DNA of 64,000 nt from JAHFPN01 sp963765745 (lineage in GTDB: Bacteria > Pseudomonadota > Alphaproteobacteria > Rhizobiales > Xanthobacteraceae). The notes beneath the pieces were generated by a model that was not told the origin of the DNA, made no database searches, and saw only the letters and a list, made by a program, of their open reading frames with translations. Numbering within the stretch: the first letter of the stretch is position 1; each line of letters begins with the position of its first letter. A program made the position numbers and the translations under genes. This document shows, piece by piece, positions 39,399 to 48,179 of this stretch. The stretch covers positions 288,122 through 352,121 of the forward strand of contig CAVXXM010000011.1 in the NCBI GenBank assembly GCA_963765745.1, written 5' to 3'.

Positions 39399-40733
39399 TC
39401 AGTTCGGCGTGGCCTTCGAGCTTGGCGGGAAGGCGGCATGCTTCTCGACGCCGCGCATGAGATCGAGCGCGAGCTTGAGCTGCTTGTCGTCCTTCGGGTC
39501 GAGCGGGACATAGGCGGGGGAGCCCGCCTTTTCCTCTTCCTCGTCGCCGCTCTTCAGGTGGCCCTTCAACTGCGCCTCGCCCTTGGTCTCGACCTTGCCC
39601 TTGAGCTCATCGGGCAGATCCTGGATCAGCTCGATCTCGGGCGAGATCCCCTTGGCCTGGATCGAGCGGCCGGAGGGAGTGAAGTAGCGAGCGGTGGTGA
39701 GCTTCAGGGCGCCGAAGGTGCCGATCGGAATCACGGTCTGCACCGAGCCCTTGCCGAACGAGCGCGAGCCCAGGAGCGTCGCACGCTTGTGGTCCTGCAA
39801 CGCGCCGGCAACGATCTCGGAGGCCGAGGCCGAACCGCCGTTGATCAGCACGATCAGCGGCTTGCCGTTCGTGAGATCGCCCGGCCGCGCGTTGTGACGC
39901 TGGGTGTCCTCGAGATTGCGGCCCCGCGTCGAGACGATTTCGCCGCGCTCGAGGAACGAGTCGGTGACCGCGATCGCCTGGTCGAGCAATCCGCCGCCGT
40001 TGTTGCGCAGGTCGACGATATAGCCCTTGAGCTTGTCGGCGGGAATTTCCTTGGCGATCTCGGCGATGGAACTGCGCAATTGCTCGAGCGTCCGCTCGCC
40101 CTGGAAGCTGGTGATGCGGATATAGCCGATGTCGCCGCCTTCGATGCGGTGGCGCACGTTGCGGATGGAGATCACTTCGCGGACGATCTTGATCTCGATC
40201 GGCTTGTCGGCGCCTTTGCGCTGGACGCGGAGCGTGATCGCGGAATTCACCGGGCCACGCATCTTGTCGACCGCCTGCTCGAGCGTCAGACCTTTCACTT
40301 GCTCGTCGTTGAGGTGGGTGATGAGGTCATTGGGCTGGATGCCGGCCCGCGCCGCGGGAGTGCCGTCCATGGGGGAAACGACCTTCACCACGCCGTCTTC
40401 CATCGTCACCTCGATACCGAGACCGCCGAACTCGCCGCGGGTCTGCGTCTTCATGTCGTTGAAGTTCTTGGCGTCGAGGAAGGCCGAATGCGGATCGAGT
40501 GCGTTGAGCATGCCGTTGATCGCCGACTCGATCAGTTTGGCGTCGTTCGGCTTCTCGACATATTGCGCGCGCACGTGCTCGAAGATGTCGCCGAACAGGT
40601 TGAGTTGGCGATAGGTATCCGACACGGCCGCGCGTGCGGTCTGTCCGAGCAGCAGCTTCGGCTGCACGATGAGGGCGACCGCGAACGCGCCGGCCGCCGC
40701 ACCCAGGAGGAATAGCGAGGTTCTGCGCATCAT
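39399..40733 (-). CDS. ctpA: Carboxy-terminal processing protease (S41)
   Basis: A 444-residue periplasmic serine protease. An N-terminal anchor (TSLFLLGAAAGAFAVALIV) precedes a PDZ domain (about residues 85-170: GLGIEVTMEDGVVKVVSPMDGTPA, spread over several strands). The S41 domain has the catalytic Ser in NGGSASASEIVAGAL and the Lys in GSRSFGKGSVQ. The ATG at 40733 overlaps the envC stop as ATGA, and the two gene products act in the same compartment, on murein hydrolase control. A Glu/Lys-rich tail is present. Confidence 0.93.
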   Translation of the reverse strand: MMRRTSLFLLGAAAGAFAVALIVQPKLLLGQTARAAVSDTYRQLNLFGDIFEHVRAQYVEKPNDAKLIESAINGMLNALDPHSAFLDAKNFNDMKTQTRGEFGGLGIEVTMEDGVVKVVSPMDGTPAARAGIQPNDLITHLNDEQVKGLTLEQAVDKMRGPVNSAITLRVQRKGADKPIEIKIVREVISIRNVRHRIEGGDIGYIRITSFQGERTLEQLRSSIAEIAKEIPADKLKGYIVDLRNNGGGLLDQAIAVTDSFLERGEIVSTRGRNLEDTQRHNARPGDLTNGKPLIVLINGGSASASEIVAGALQDHKRATLLGSRSFGKGSVQTVIPIGTFGALKLTTARYFTPSGRSIQAKGISPEIELIQDLPDELKGKVETKGEAQLKGHLKSGDEEEEKAGSPAYVPLDPKDDKQLKLALDLMRGVEKHAAFPPSSKATPN

Positions 40734-42031
40734 CCGCGTGCCTTTTCCGTTTCGGTTGCCGCCCACCAGGGGGCGGAGTCGATCGAGTTCCCGTCCTTGC
40801 GGAACTCGACATGAAGTACCGGTTGTGAGGAGCCGAGCGTCACGGCGCTCGCCGTCCGCGGCCCGTTACCCATCACCGCAACGGGTTCTCCGGTGAGCAC
40901 GAATTGTCCGAGCTCCACGGTGATCCGTTCCATTCCTGCCAATAGCACATGATATCCGCCGCCGGGATTGATGATCAAGAGTTGTCCGTAGGAGCGGAAG
41001 TTCCCGGCGAATACCACCCAGCCGTCGCAAGGGGCGGTGACTTGGGCGCCGGTGCGGGTCGTGATTAATAGGCCTCGCTCAGAGCCCCCGAGGCCGTCGG
41101 GTGCGCCGAACTCACGCACTCGTGTTCCGGCGACCGGCAAGAGCAGACGGCCTTTAGCCTGAGTGAAAGCGAACGCCGGCGCGATTCGGGCGGGATCGGC
41201 CAGCGCCGCGGCGGAGGTCTTCTCCGCCGTCTCGCGCCGGGCGATCTCGGCGGCGCGGGCGGCGCCGGCGATCTCTTTCTCCATACGGGCGATCAATTCG
41301 CGCACGGTCTCGACCTGTTTGGCGAGCGCCAGGGTCTTGGTGCGCTCCGCCTCGAGGGCCTTCTCGTTCTCGCTCTGCTGCCGGCGGCGCTCCTCACCGA
41401 ATACGGTGATGCGGCGGCGCTCGTCCTCGAGCGCGGCGCGGTTCCGCGCCAGCGCGTCGCGCTCGGCGGCGATCTCGCGGCGCAAGCGAGCGAGCTCCGA
41501 CAAGTCCGCGGCAAGCGCTTCGGCCTCGGTCTTCAACTCGGGAATGATGGCGCCGAGCAGAATGGCGCTGCGCACAGAATCGAGGGCGTCCTCGGGTCGC
41601 AGGATCAGCGCCGGCGGCGGGCGGCGGCCGATCTTTTGCAGCGCCGCCAGAACCTCGACCAGTACGGCGCGGCGGGATTCGAGCGAGGATTTGATTTTTG
41701 CTTCGCGCTTGTCGAGCTCGGGCAGGCGGTTCTCGGCCACCGAGAGCCTGGTCTCGACAGTGCGGATTCGTGCCGCGGCATCGAGGAGAGCTTGCGCCAA
41801 TTTCTTGCGATCGTCCTTGATCGCATCGATTTCGGTCTTGAGCCGGGCTTCGGTATCCTTGGTGCGCTCGACTTCGCCGCGCAGGACCTCAAGCTGGCGC
41901 TGGCGCTCGGTCCTCTCGGCTTCCAAGCCCGGCGGTGCCTGGGCGAAGGATGCGGCGGAAAGCGCGAACACGGCAAGAAGCGCCGCGAGCGGCGCGGCGG
42001 CAGACGAGAACGAGCGGGCGGTGCGAATCAT
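40730..42031 (-). CDS. envC: Murein hydrolase activator EnvC-type, degenerate LytM/M23 protein
   Basis: A 433-residue periplasmic protein: signal peptide (LAALLAVFALSAASFAQAP), long coiled coil (about residues 35-290, heptads rich in Arg/Glu/Ala), then a LytM/M23 domain (GRLLLPVAGTRVREFGAP, GAQVTAPCDGWVVFAGNFRSYG, QPVLHVEFRKDG). The LVEFRKDG-type end keeps only part of the zinc-site pattern, as in EnvC, which activates amidases rather than cutting peptidoglycan itself. Overlaps ctpA (ATGA) and rlmH (4 bases). Confidence 0.88.
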   Translation of the reverse strand: MIRTARSFSSAAAPLAALLAVFALSAASFAQAPPGLEAERTERQRQLEVLRGEVERTKDTEARLKTEIDAIKDDRKKLAQALLDAAARIRTVETRLSVAENRLPELDKREAKIKSSLESRRAVLVEVLAALQKIGRRPPPALILRPEDALDSVRSAILLGAIIPELKTEAEALAADLSELARLRREIAAERDALARNRAALEDERRRITVFGEERRRQQSENEKALEAERTKTLALAKQVETVRELIARMEKEIAGAARAAEIARRETAEKTSAAALADPARIAPAFAFTQAKGRLLLPVAGTRVREFGAPDGLGGSERGLLITTRTGAQVTAPCDGWVVFAGNFRSYGQLLIINPGGGYHVLLAGMERITVELGQFVLTGEPVAVMGNGPRTASAVTLGSSQPVLHVEFRKDGNSIDSAPWWAATETEKARG

Positions 42032-42513
42032 TCCCCCCGATGATAAGGGTGGCCGGACAGGATCGTCACGGCCCGATAGACCTGTTCGGCGAGCAGGATG
42101 CGCGCCAGCTGGTGCGGAAATGTGGCCGTGCCGAAGGCAACAACCAGCTCGGCTTTCTTGCGGATCTCCTCGCCGAGACCATCGGCGCCGCCGATGAAGA
42201 ATACCGTTACCGGCGCGTTCTCCGAGCGGAAGGCGGCGAGCTTGGCGGCAAACGCCTCGCTCGCCAGACTCCGGCCGCGGCCGTCGAGCGCGACGAGGCG
42301 TGAGCGCTGCGGCGCGAGCGCGAGCAATTGCTTCGCTTCCTCGGCCATCCGGTCCTTGGCGAGGCGCTTGGCGCTCTCGGCGATTTCGCGCACTTCGACC
42401 GGCGCCAAGCCCACCGCGCGGCCAGCCGCGTTCGCGCGCTCGATATAGCGCTCGCAGAGAATCCGCTCAGGGCCGTTTTTAAGCCGTCCAACGGCGGCGA
42501 TCAGGAGCCGCAT
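42028..42513 (-). CDS. rlmH: 23S rRNA (pseudouridine1915-N3)-methyltransferase
   Basis: A 161-residue SPOUT methyltransferase that modifies 23S rRNA helix 69. Start MRLLIAAVGRLKNGPERILCERYIERAN is canonical, and the SAM-binding knot motif VFFIGGADGLGEEIRKKA, followed by FPHQLARILLAEQVYRA, is intact. It sits 17 bases downstream of rsfS and overlaps envC, in the conserved nadD-rsfS-rlmH order. Confidence 0.95.
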   Translation of the reverse strand: MRLLIAAVGRLKNGPERILCERYIERANAAGRAVGLAPVEVREIAESAKRLAKDRMAEEAKQLLALAPQRSRLVALDGRGRSLASEAFAAKLAAFRSENAPVTVFFIGGADGLGEEIRKKAELVVAFGTATFPHQLARILLAEQVYRAVTILSGHPYHRGE

Positions 42514-42529
42514 GGCGCGCGCTCCGTGC

Positions 42530-43001
42530 TCAGTCCTGGGCCGGCCGAGCGCGCGCCCACATCTTTTCGAGATTGTAGAATTCGCGAACCTCGGGGCGAA
42601 ACACGTGGACGATCACGTCGCCAGCGTCGATCAGCACCCAGTCGCAGTGCGGTACGCCTTCGACCCGAATATTGCGCAGGCCCTGCTTCTTCAGCGCCAC
42701 TACCAGATGCTCGGCGATGGCGCCGACGTGCCGTTGCGAGCGGCCGGAGGTCACCACCATATGATCGGCGATCGTAGTCTTGCCGCGCAGATCGATGGAG
42801 GTGATGTCTTCGGCCTTGTTGGCGTCGAGATTGCCGAGGATGAACGCGAGAGTTTCCCGAGCCTCGGAGCGAGCCTCGAAACGATTCTTGGAGCGAGCCT
42901 TGGAGCGAACCTTGGAAACCGGTGCGGTCCTGCTTTTGCGGGCGGCCGCGGAACGCGGGGAGGGGGACAGAGTTCTTTTACCTCTCGGTTTCGTCGCGCA
43001 T
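42530..43001 (-). CDS. rsfS: Ribosomal silencing factor RsfS (start frame broken)
   Basis: Binds uL14 to block subunit joining when nutrients are limiting. The conserved core is open and clean: LAFILGNLDANKAEDITSIDLRGKTTIADHMVVTSGRSQRH in segments, then CDWVLIDAGDVIVHVFRPEVREFYNLEKMW. The frame continues upstream without stop through a basic Ser/Lys/Arg repeat (about 42860-42918) but has no ATG, GTG or TTG before an upstream stop. An ATG at 43001 in the adjacent frame (MRDE...) would join if one A of the AAA near 42988 is extra, matching the +1 pattern seen elsewhere. A minimal start is the internal ATG at 42760, which would lose half the domain. Confidence 0.75.
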
Positions 43002-43065
43002 GCGACCCGGTGAGCCTGTTAGGCCAAGGTGCTTGCTCGAAGATATCGGGTTCATGCGTACGGTT

Positions 43066-43662
43066 TCAACCCTTCCGCTTCGGCTTTGCACGGATTGCCG
43101 TCGAAGAAAGCGGCGATTTCATGCCGTGCAGGAATATCCAGGCGGGCGGCTTCGAGCGCGCGAGCACGGATGCCTTGGGCTCGCCGAGCCGCCAGCGTGC
43201 GAGCGCAAGTGCTGCCGGCGAGGCCAGCGCGGTCAGACTCAAGCCCCGCGCGGTCCATGACGGCGATCGGCACCATGACATGCGAGTTCGCGCCAGCGCT
43301 TCCAGCGATGGAACTGCGGCCAGGTTGTCGGCGCCCATGAGGAAGACGAATCGCACATTGGGATAGCGTGCACGAAGCTTGGCGACAGTATCGTGACTGA
43401 AGACGGTGCCGAGCGCCGCCTCGATCGCGGTGACGTCGATGCGCGGGTCGGCGGCGAGCGCGCGGGCGCGCTCGATGCGCTCGTCGAGCGGCGTAAGTTT
43501 CTTATTGTCTTTGAGCGGATTGCCGGGACTCACCAGCCACCAGACGCGATCGAGGCGGAGGCGCTTCAGTGCCAAGAGGCTCACGGCGCGGTGCGCGGCA
43601 TGCGGCGGGTTGAAGCTGCCGCCGAGCAAGCCGATGCGCATGCCTGGGGCGAGGATAGGCAT
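43066..43662 (-). CDS. nadD: Nicotinate-nucleotide adenylyltransferase (three compensating frameshifts)
   Basis: Adenylates nicotinate mononucleotide in NAD synthesis. GMRIGLLGGSFNPPHAAH with the nucleotide-binding (H/T)xGH-type loop is at the N-terminus; WWLVSPGNPLKD, FVFLMGADNLA and C-terminal KSPLSSTAIR are conserved. The single open frame hides an out-of-frame segment: reading correctly needs three single-base removals at about 43319, 43278 and 43241, which restores AQFHRWKRWRELA and MVPIAVMDRAGL. Three +1 changes bring the frame back, so no premature stop results. Corrected length is 197 residues. Confidence 0.87.
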   Translation of the reverse strand: MPILAPGMRIGLLGGSFNPPHAAHRAVSLLALKRLRLDRVWWLVSPGNPLKDNKKLTPLDERIERARALAADPRIDVTAIEAALGTVFSHDTVAKLRARYPNVRFVFLMGADNLAAVPSLEALARTRMSWCRSPSWTARGLSLTALASPAALALARWRLGEPKASVLARSKPPAWIFLHGMKSPLSSTAIRAKPKRKG

Positions 43663-43685
43663 TCGAGAGGAGAATTCCCGACGAC

Positions 43686-44975
43686 TCACGGCCGAGTCTG
43701 GCCCGAGCCGTGCACGCGATACTTGAACGACGTGAGCTGCTCGGCGCCCACGGGACCGCGCGCGTGCAGGCGGCCGGTGGCGATGCCGATCTCGCCGCCG
43801 AAACCGAACTCGCCGCCGTCGGCGAACTGGGTCGAGGCGTTGTGCAGCACGATGGCGGAATCGACCTCGCGCAGAAAAGTCTCGGCGGCTTTGTTGTCGC
43901 CGGTGACGATGGATTCGGTGTGGCTCGATCCGTAACGGCCGATATGGTCGATGGCGGCCTTGAGGCCATCGACCACCTTCACCGACAGGATCGCGTCGAG
44001 ATATTCGGTGGACCAGTCCTGCTCGATGGCGGGCACCACGCGTTTGTCGGTGGCGCGGGTCGCGTCGTCGCCGCGAATTTCGCAACCGGCTTCGATCAGC
44101 ATCTGCACGAGCGGCTGCAAGTGCGTAGTCGCGAGCGCGCGATCCACCAGCAGCGTTTCGGCCGCGCCGCAAACGCCGGTGCGGCGCATCTTGGCGTTCA
44201 AAACGATCTTCTTCGCCATATCGAGATCGGCGGGCGCGTGGACATAGACGTGGCAGATGCCTTCCAGATGCGCGAACACGGGTATTCTCGCCTCGGCCTC
44301 GACGCGGCCGACGAGTTCCTTGCCGCCGCGCGGCACCACGACATCGACATTGCCGTTCAGGCCCGCAAGCAAATGCCCGACCGCGGCGCGGTCGCGTGTG
44401 GGTACGAGCTGGATCGCGTCGGCGGGCAGGCCTTCGGCGGCGAGGCCGTCGGTCAGCGCCTTATGAATCGCGCGCGAGGAACGGAAGCTCTCGGAGCCGC
44501 CGCGCAGGATCACGGCATTGCCGGCCTTGATGCAGAGCACGCCGGCGTCGGCGGTTACGTTCGGGCGGCTCTCATAGACGACCGCGACAACGCCCAAGGG
44601 CGTGCGCACGCGCTCGAACTTGAGGCCATTCGGCCGCGTCCAGCTCGCGATCACCTGGCCGACCGGATCAGGGAGCGCAGCGACCGCATCGACGCCGTCG
44701 GCCATGGCGGCGACCCGCTTGGCGTCGAGCGAGAGCCGGTCGAGAAAGGCAGGCGTGGCGTTCTGCTCGCGGGCGGCGGCGATGTCTTCGGCGTTGGCCT
44801 GCAGAATCGCCGAGGATTGCGCGCGGATCGCCTTGGCCGCTGCGCGCAGCGCCTTTTCCTTGCGCGAGGAATCCGCGAGCGCCAGCACGTGCGCGGCGGC
44901 GCGGGCGCGCGTGCCCATGTCGCGCATCAGCGCGGCGATGTCGCCGGTCTCGGTCTTGTCGGCGCGCGCGTTCAT
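43686..44975 (-). CDS. proA: Gamma-glutamyl phosphate reductase
   Basis: A 429-residue NADPH-dependent enzyme that converts glutamyl-5-phosphate to the semialdehyde in proline synthesis. The catalytic Cys is in MRRTGVCGAAETLL; PLGVVAVVYESRPNVTAD, KAGNAVILRGGSES and the C-terminal FGFGGEIGIATGRLHARGPVG are canonical. Frame intact. Lies 7 bases after proB on the minus strand and ahead of nadD. Confidence 0.97.
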   Translation of the reverse strand: MNARADKTETGDIAALMRDMGTRARAAAHVLALADSSRKEKALRAAAKAIRAQSSAILQANAEDIAAAREQNATPAFLDRLSLDAKRVAAMADGVDAVAALPDPVGQVIASWTRPNGLKFERVRTPLGVVAVVYESRPNVTADAGVLCIKAGNAVILRGGSESFRSSRAIHKALTDGLAAEGLPADAIQLVPTRDRAAVGHLLAGLNGNVDVVVPRGGKELVGRVEAEARIPVFAHLEGICHVYVHAPADLDMAKKIVLNAKMRRTGVCGAAETLLVDRALATTHLQPLVQMLIEAGCEIRGDDATRATDKRVVPAIEQDWSTEYLDAILSVKVVDGLKAAIDHIGRYGSSHTESIVTGDNKAAETFLREVDSAIVLHNASTQFADGGEFGFGGEIGIATGRLHARGPVGAEQLTSFKYRVHGSGQTRP

Positions 44976-44982
44976 CAGCGCC

Positions 44983-46113
44983 TCACTCGCTGCCCAGCGC
45001 GAGGTCGTCGCGGTGGATCATCTCGGAGCGGCCACGATAGCCGAGAATCGCCTCGATGCGCTCGCTGTTTTGCCCGACGAGCCGCGCGGCGTCGTCCCGG
45101 TCATAGGCCACGAGCCCGCGGCCGACCTCGGCGCCGTCGGGCCCGCGGATGACGACCGCGTCGCCGCGGGCGAAGACGCCTTCGACCCGCACGACGCCGA
45201 CGGGCAACAGGCTCTTGCCGCGCCCGAGTGCCGCGACCGCGCCGGCGTCCACGTGGATGATGCCCTTGGGCTCGAGGCTGCCGACGATCCATTTCTTACG
45301 CGCGGTGACGGGGTTCGCGGGCGTCAGGAACCAGGTGCAGCGGCCGCCCTCGGCGATCGCACGCAGTGGATGCTCGCCGTGGCCCGGCGCGATCACCATG
45401 TGGGTGCCTGCAGTGGTCGCGATCTTGGCGGCCTCGATCTTGGTGCGCATGCCGCCGCGCGAGAGGTCGGAGCCGGCGGCGCCCGCCATGGCTTCGATCT
45501 CGGCGCTGATGCGCGGCACCACGGGAATGAGCTTCGCGCTCGCGTTCTCGTGGGGCGGTGCGTCGAACAGGCCGTCGACGTCGGACAAAAGCACCAGGAG
45601 ATCGGCGCCCATCATGGTGGCGACGCGGGCCGCGAGGCGATCGTTGTCGCCGTAGCGGATTTCGGTCGTGGCCACCGTGTCGTTCTCGTTGATGACGGGA
45701 ACGGCTTTCAATTCGAGCAGTTTGCCGATGGTGTTGCGGGCATTGAGATAGTTTCGCCGTTCCTCGGTGTCGCCGAGCGTCAAGAGAATTTGCCCGGCGG
45801 CGAGGCCCTGCTTGGCCAGCATCTCGGCCCAGATGCGCGCGAGCGCGATCTGGCCCACGGCGGCGGCGGCCTGGCTCTCCTCGAGCTTGAGCGCGCCCTT
45901 GGGCAACTTCACGACGCTGCGGCCGAGCGCGATGGCGCCCGAGGAGACGACCAGCACATCGGCGCCCCTTTTCGTAAGCCCGCCGATGTCCTCGACGAGC
46001 GCCGCGAGCCACGCGTCGCGCAGCGCGCCGCGTTCGCCGTCCACCAGGAGCGACGAGCCGACCTTGATCACGATGCGGCGGAAGTTTTCGAGCTTCGGAG
46101 TCATGGCTGCCAT
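44983..46113 (-). CDS. proB: Glutamate 5-kinase with PUA domain
   Basis: A 376-residue kinase giving glutamyl-5-phosphate, first step of proline synthesis and usually feedback-inhibited by proline. N-terminal RIVIKVGSSLLVD, VSSGAIALGRSV, and GGMRTKIEAAKIAT active-site segments are followed by a C-terminal PUA domain (about 280-370; GKSLLPVGVVRVEG). The ATG at 46113 has GGAGG seven bases upstream; an internal ATG at 46104 overlaps the obgE stop. Coupled to obgE upstream and proA downstream. Confidence 0.96.
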   Translation of the reverse strand: MAAMTPKLENFRRIVIKVGSSLLVDGERGALRDAWLAALVEDIGGLTKRGADVLVVSSGAIALGRSVVKLPKGALKLEESQAAAAVGQIALARIWAEMLAKQGLAAGQILLTLGDTEERRNYLNARNTIGKLLELKAVPVINENDTVATTEIRYGDNDRLAARVATMMGADLLVLLSDVDGLFDAPPHENASAKLIPVVPRISAEIEAMAGAAGSDLSRGGMRTKIEAAKIATTAGTHMVIAPGHGEHPLRAIAEGGRCTWFLTPANPVTARKKWIVGSLEPKGIIHVDAGAVAALGRGKSLLPVGVVRVEGVFARGDAVVIRGPDGAEVGRGLVAYDRDDAARLVGQNSERIEAILGYRGRSEMIHRDDLALGSE

Positions 46114-47132
46114 GGCCGCGCCTCCTTCGGTGTTTCCTTGCGTCGGCGCTTCTCGATCAGAACGACCAGCGCGCGCAAGGCTTGCTTGATGCCTTCGCCG
46201 CTATGGGCCGAAAGCACGAGCGGCTCACGCTTGATGGCGCGCTTGAGTTTCGCCTTCTTCTCGGCGAGCGCCTTCTTGGTCAGTGCGTCGGATTTAGAAA
46301 GCGCGACCAGCTCGGGCTTTTTCGCGAGACCTTCGCCATAGGCCGAAAGCTCGGCCCGCACCGTCTTCCACGCGCCCACGACATCGTCCTCGGTCGCATC
46401 GATCAAATGCAGGAGCGCGCCGCAACGCTCGACGTGGCCGAGGAACCGGTCGCCGAGCCCCGCGCCTTCGTGGGCGCCCTCGATCAAGCCGGGAATATCG
46501 GCGAGTACGAACTCGCGGCTATCGATGCGCACGACGCCGAGCTGAGGATGCAGCGTAGTGAAGGGGTAGCCCGCGATCTTGGGCCTGGCCGCGGAAACCG
46601 TCGCCAGAAACGTGGACTTGCCCGCGTTCGGCAGGCCGACAATGCCGGCGTCGGCGATCAGCTTCAGGCGAAGCTGGATCCTGCGTTCCACGCCGGGTTG
46701 CCCGGGATTGGCGCGGCGCGGCGAGCGGTTGGTCGAGGACTTGAAGTGCTCGTTGCCGAATCCGCCGTTGCCGCCCTCGAACAGCACCACGCGCTCGCCG
46801 ATCTCGGTCAAGTCCGCGAGCAGCGTCTCGCCGTCCTCGTCGAAGACTTGCGTTCCCGCCGGAATCTTCAGGACGGCGTCTTTTCCGTTGGCGCCGGTGC
46901 GGTTGCGGCCGGCGCCGTTCACGCCCTTGGCCGCCTTGAAATGCTGCTGGTAGCGATAGTCGATCAGGGTATTGAGGCCGCCCACGCATTCGAGCACGAC
47001 GTCGCCGCCGCGGCCGCCGTCGCCGCCGTCGGGCCCGCCATATTCGATGAACTTCTCGCGCCGGAACGACACGCAGCCGTTGCCGCCGTCACCGGAGCGC
47101 ACATAAACCTTGGCTTCGTCGAGGAATTTCAT
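46101..47132 (-). CDS. obgE: GTPase Obg
   Basis: A 343-residue essential ribosome-associated GTPase. The N-terminal glycine-rich Obg fold (KFLDEAKVYVRSGDGGNGCVSFRREK, GPDGGDGGRGGDV) is followed by the G domain with G1 GLPNAGKST, G3 DIPGLIEGA and G4-like LSKSDAL. The ATG at 47132 is the family start; longer frame is ignored. It heads an obgE-proB-proA-nadD-rsfS-rlmH-envC-ctpA run on the minus strand with overlaps or short gaps. Confidence 0.97.
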   Translation of the reverse strand: MKFLDEAKVYVRSGDGGNGCVSFRREKFIEYGGPDGGDGGRGGDVVLECVGGLNTLIDYRYQQHFKAAKGVNGAGRNRTGANGKDAVLKIPAGTQVFDEDGETLLADLTEIGERVVLFEGGNGGFGNEHFKSSTNRSPRRANPGQPGVERRIQLRLKLIADAGIVGLPNAGKSTFLATVSAARPKIAGYPFTTLHPQLGVVRIDSREFVLADIPGLIEGAHEGAGLGDRFLGHVERCGALLHLIDATEDDVVGAWKTVRAELSAYGEGLAKKPELVALSKSDALTKKALAEKKAKLKRAIKREPLVLSAHSGEGIKQALRALVVLIEKRRRKETPKEARPWQP

Positions 47133-47242
47133 CGCGCCACTCCGTAGCGGCTCGCGGCGGCGGCGGCAATCGCGCGCTTGCGGCAAGGCTTTGCCATGCC
47201 TACCGTCACGGCCGTTTCAAGCCTCTCCGGTAGCTTCCATTC

Positions 47243-48157
47243 ATGATTCCGCAGTCCAGGACGGTCAGGACCGCCGTGCTCGCCGGCATCGGATTGATGC
47301 TGGCCGGCATGTTCCTGTTCTCGATCAACGACGCCATGGGCAAGTGGCTGGTCGGCACCTATTCGGTGGGCCAGCTCCTGCTGATCCGCAGCGTCGCGGC
47401 GCTCCTGCTGCTCGCCCCGTTCGTCTGGCGGGAGGGCATCGCCGCCTATACGAACATGGAGCGGCCCGGTCTGCAGACGCTGCGCGCGCTGCTCTCGACC
47501 GTGGAAGTAGCCTTCTTCTACTGGGCGGTCGCGTACCTCCCGCTCGCCGATGTGGTGACCTTCTATCTCGCCGGGCCGATCTACGTGACGGCGCTCTCGG
47601 TGATCCTGCTCGGCGAGCATGTCGGTTGGCGGCGTTGGACCGCGGTGATCGTCGGGTTCATCGGCGTGCTGATCGCATTGCGTCCATCGGCTGCGAGCTT
47701 CACCTGGCCGGCGCTGATCGCGCTCGCCGGCAGCGTGTTCTTCGCCTTCCTCATGATCATCACGCGCATGGTGCGCGGCACGTCCGACGCCGTTCTGGTG
47801 GGCACGCAGACCGTGGGCGCGCTCGTGTTCGGCATGGTCGCGGCGCCGTTCGGATGGGTGACGACGAGCTGGCGCGATTTTCTGCTGCTGTCGCTCCTCG
47901 GCATCATCGCCCTCGTCGCGCATGCATGCGTCAATCGTTCGCTGAAGCTCGCGCTGGCGTCGATCGTGGTGCCGTACCAATACACGCTGATCATCTGGGC
48001 CGTCGTGTTCGGATATTTCGTGTTCGGCGACGTGCCGGAGACGCTATTGCTCGTGGGCGCGGCCATCATCGTGGCCGCGGGAATTTTCATCTTCTTGCGC
48101 GAGCAAGCCACGGCGCCGCCGGACCGGCCACCGGTCCCGCCCGAGCCGCACGCGTGA
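47243..48157 (+). CDS. EamA/DMT-family transporter
   Basis: A 304-residue inner-membrane protein with ten predicted helices in two EamA repeats (about residues 15-145 and 155-288). The first contains DAMGKWLVGTYSVGQLLLIRS and the second VGTQTVGALVFGMVAAPFGW. Drug/metabolite transporters of this type export metabolites or amino acids; the substrate is not predictable here. A Pro-rich cytoplasmic tail ends the protein. Divergent from obgE (110 bases between the starts) and convergent with the GNAT gene. Confidence 0.9.
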   Translation: MIPQSRTVRTAVLAGIGLMLAGMFLFSINDAMGKWLVGTYSVGQLLLIRSVAALLLLAPFVWREGIAAYTNMERPGLQTLRALLSTVEVAFFYWAVAYLPLADVVTFYLAGPIYVTALSVILLGEHVGWRRWTAVIVGFIGVLIALRPSAASFTWPALIALAGSVFFAFLMIITRMVRGTSDAVLVGTQTVGALVFGMVAAPFGWVTTSWRDFLLLSLLGIIALVAHACVNRSLKLALASIVVPYQYTLIIWAVVFGYFVFGDVPETLLLVGAAIIVAAGIFIFLREQATAPPDRPPVPPEPHA

Positions 48158-48179
48158 GCTTGCGCCGCGCTGGAAGAGC

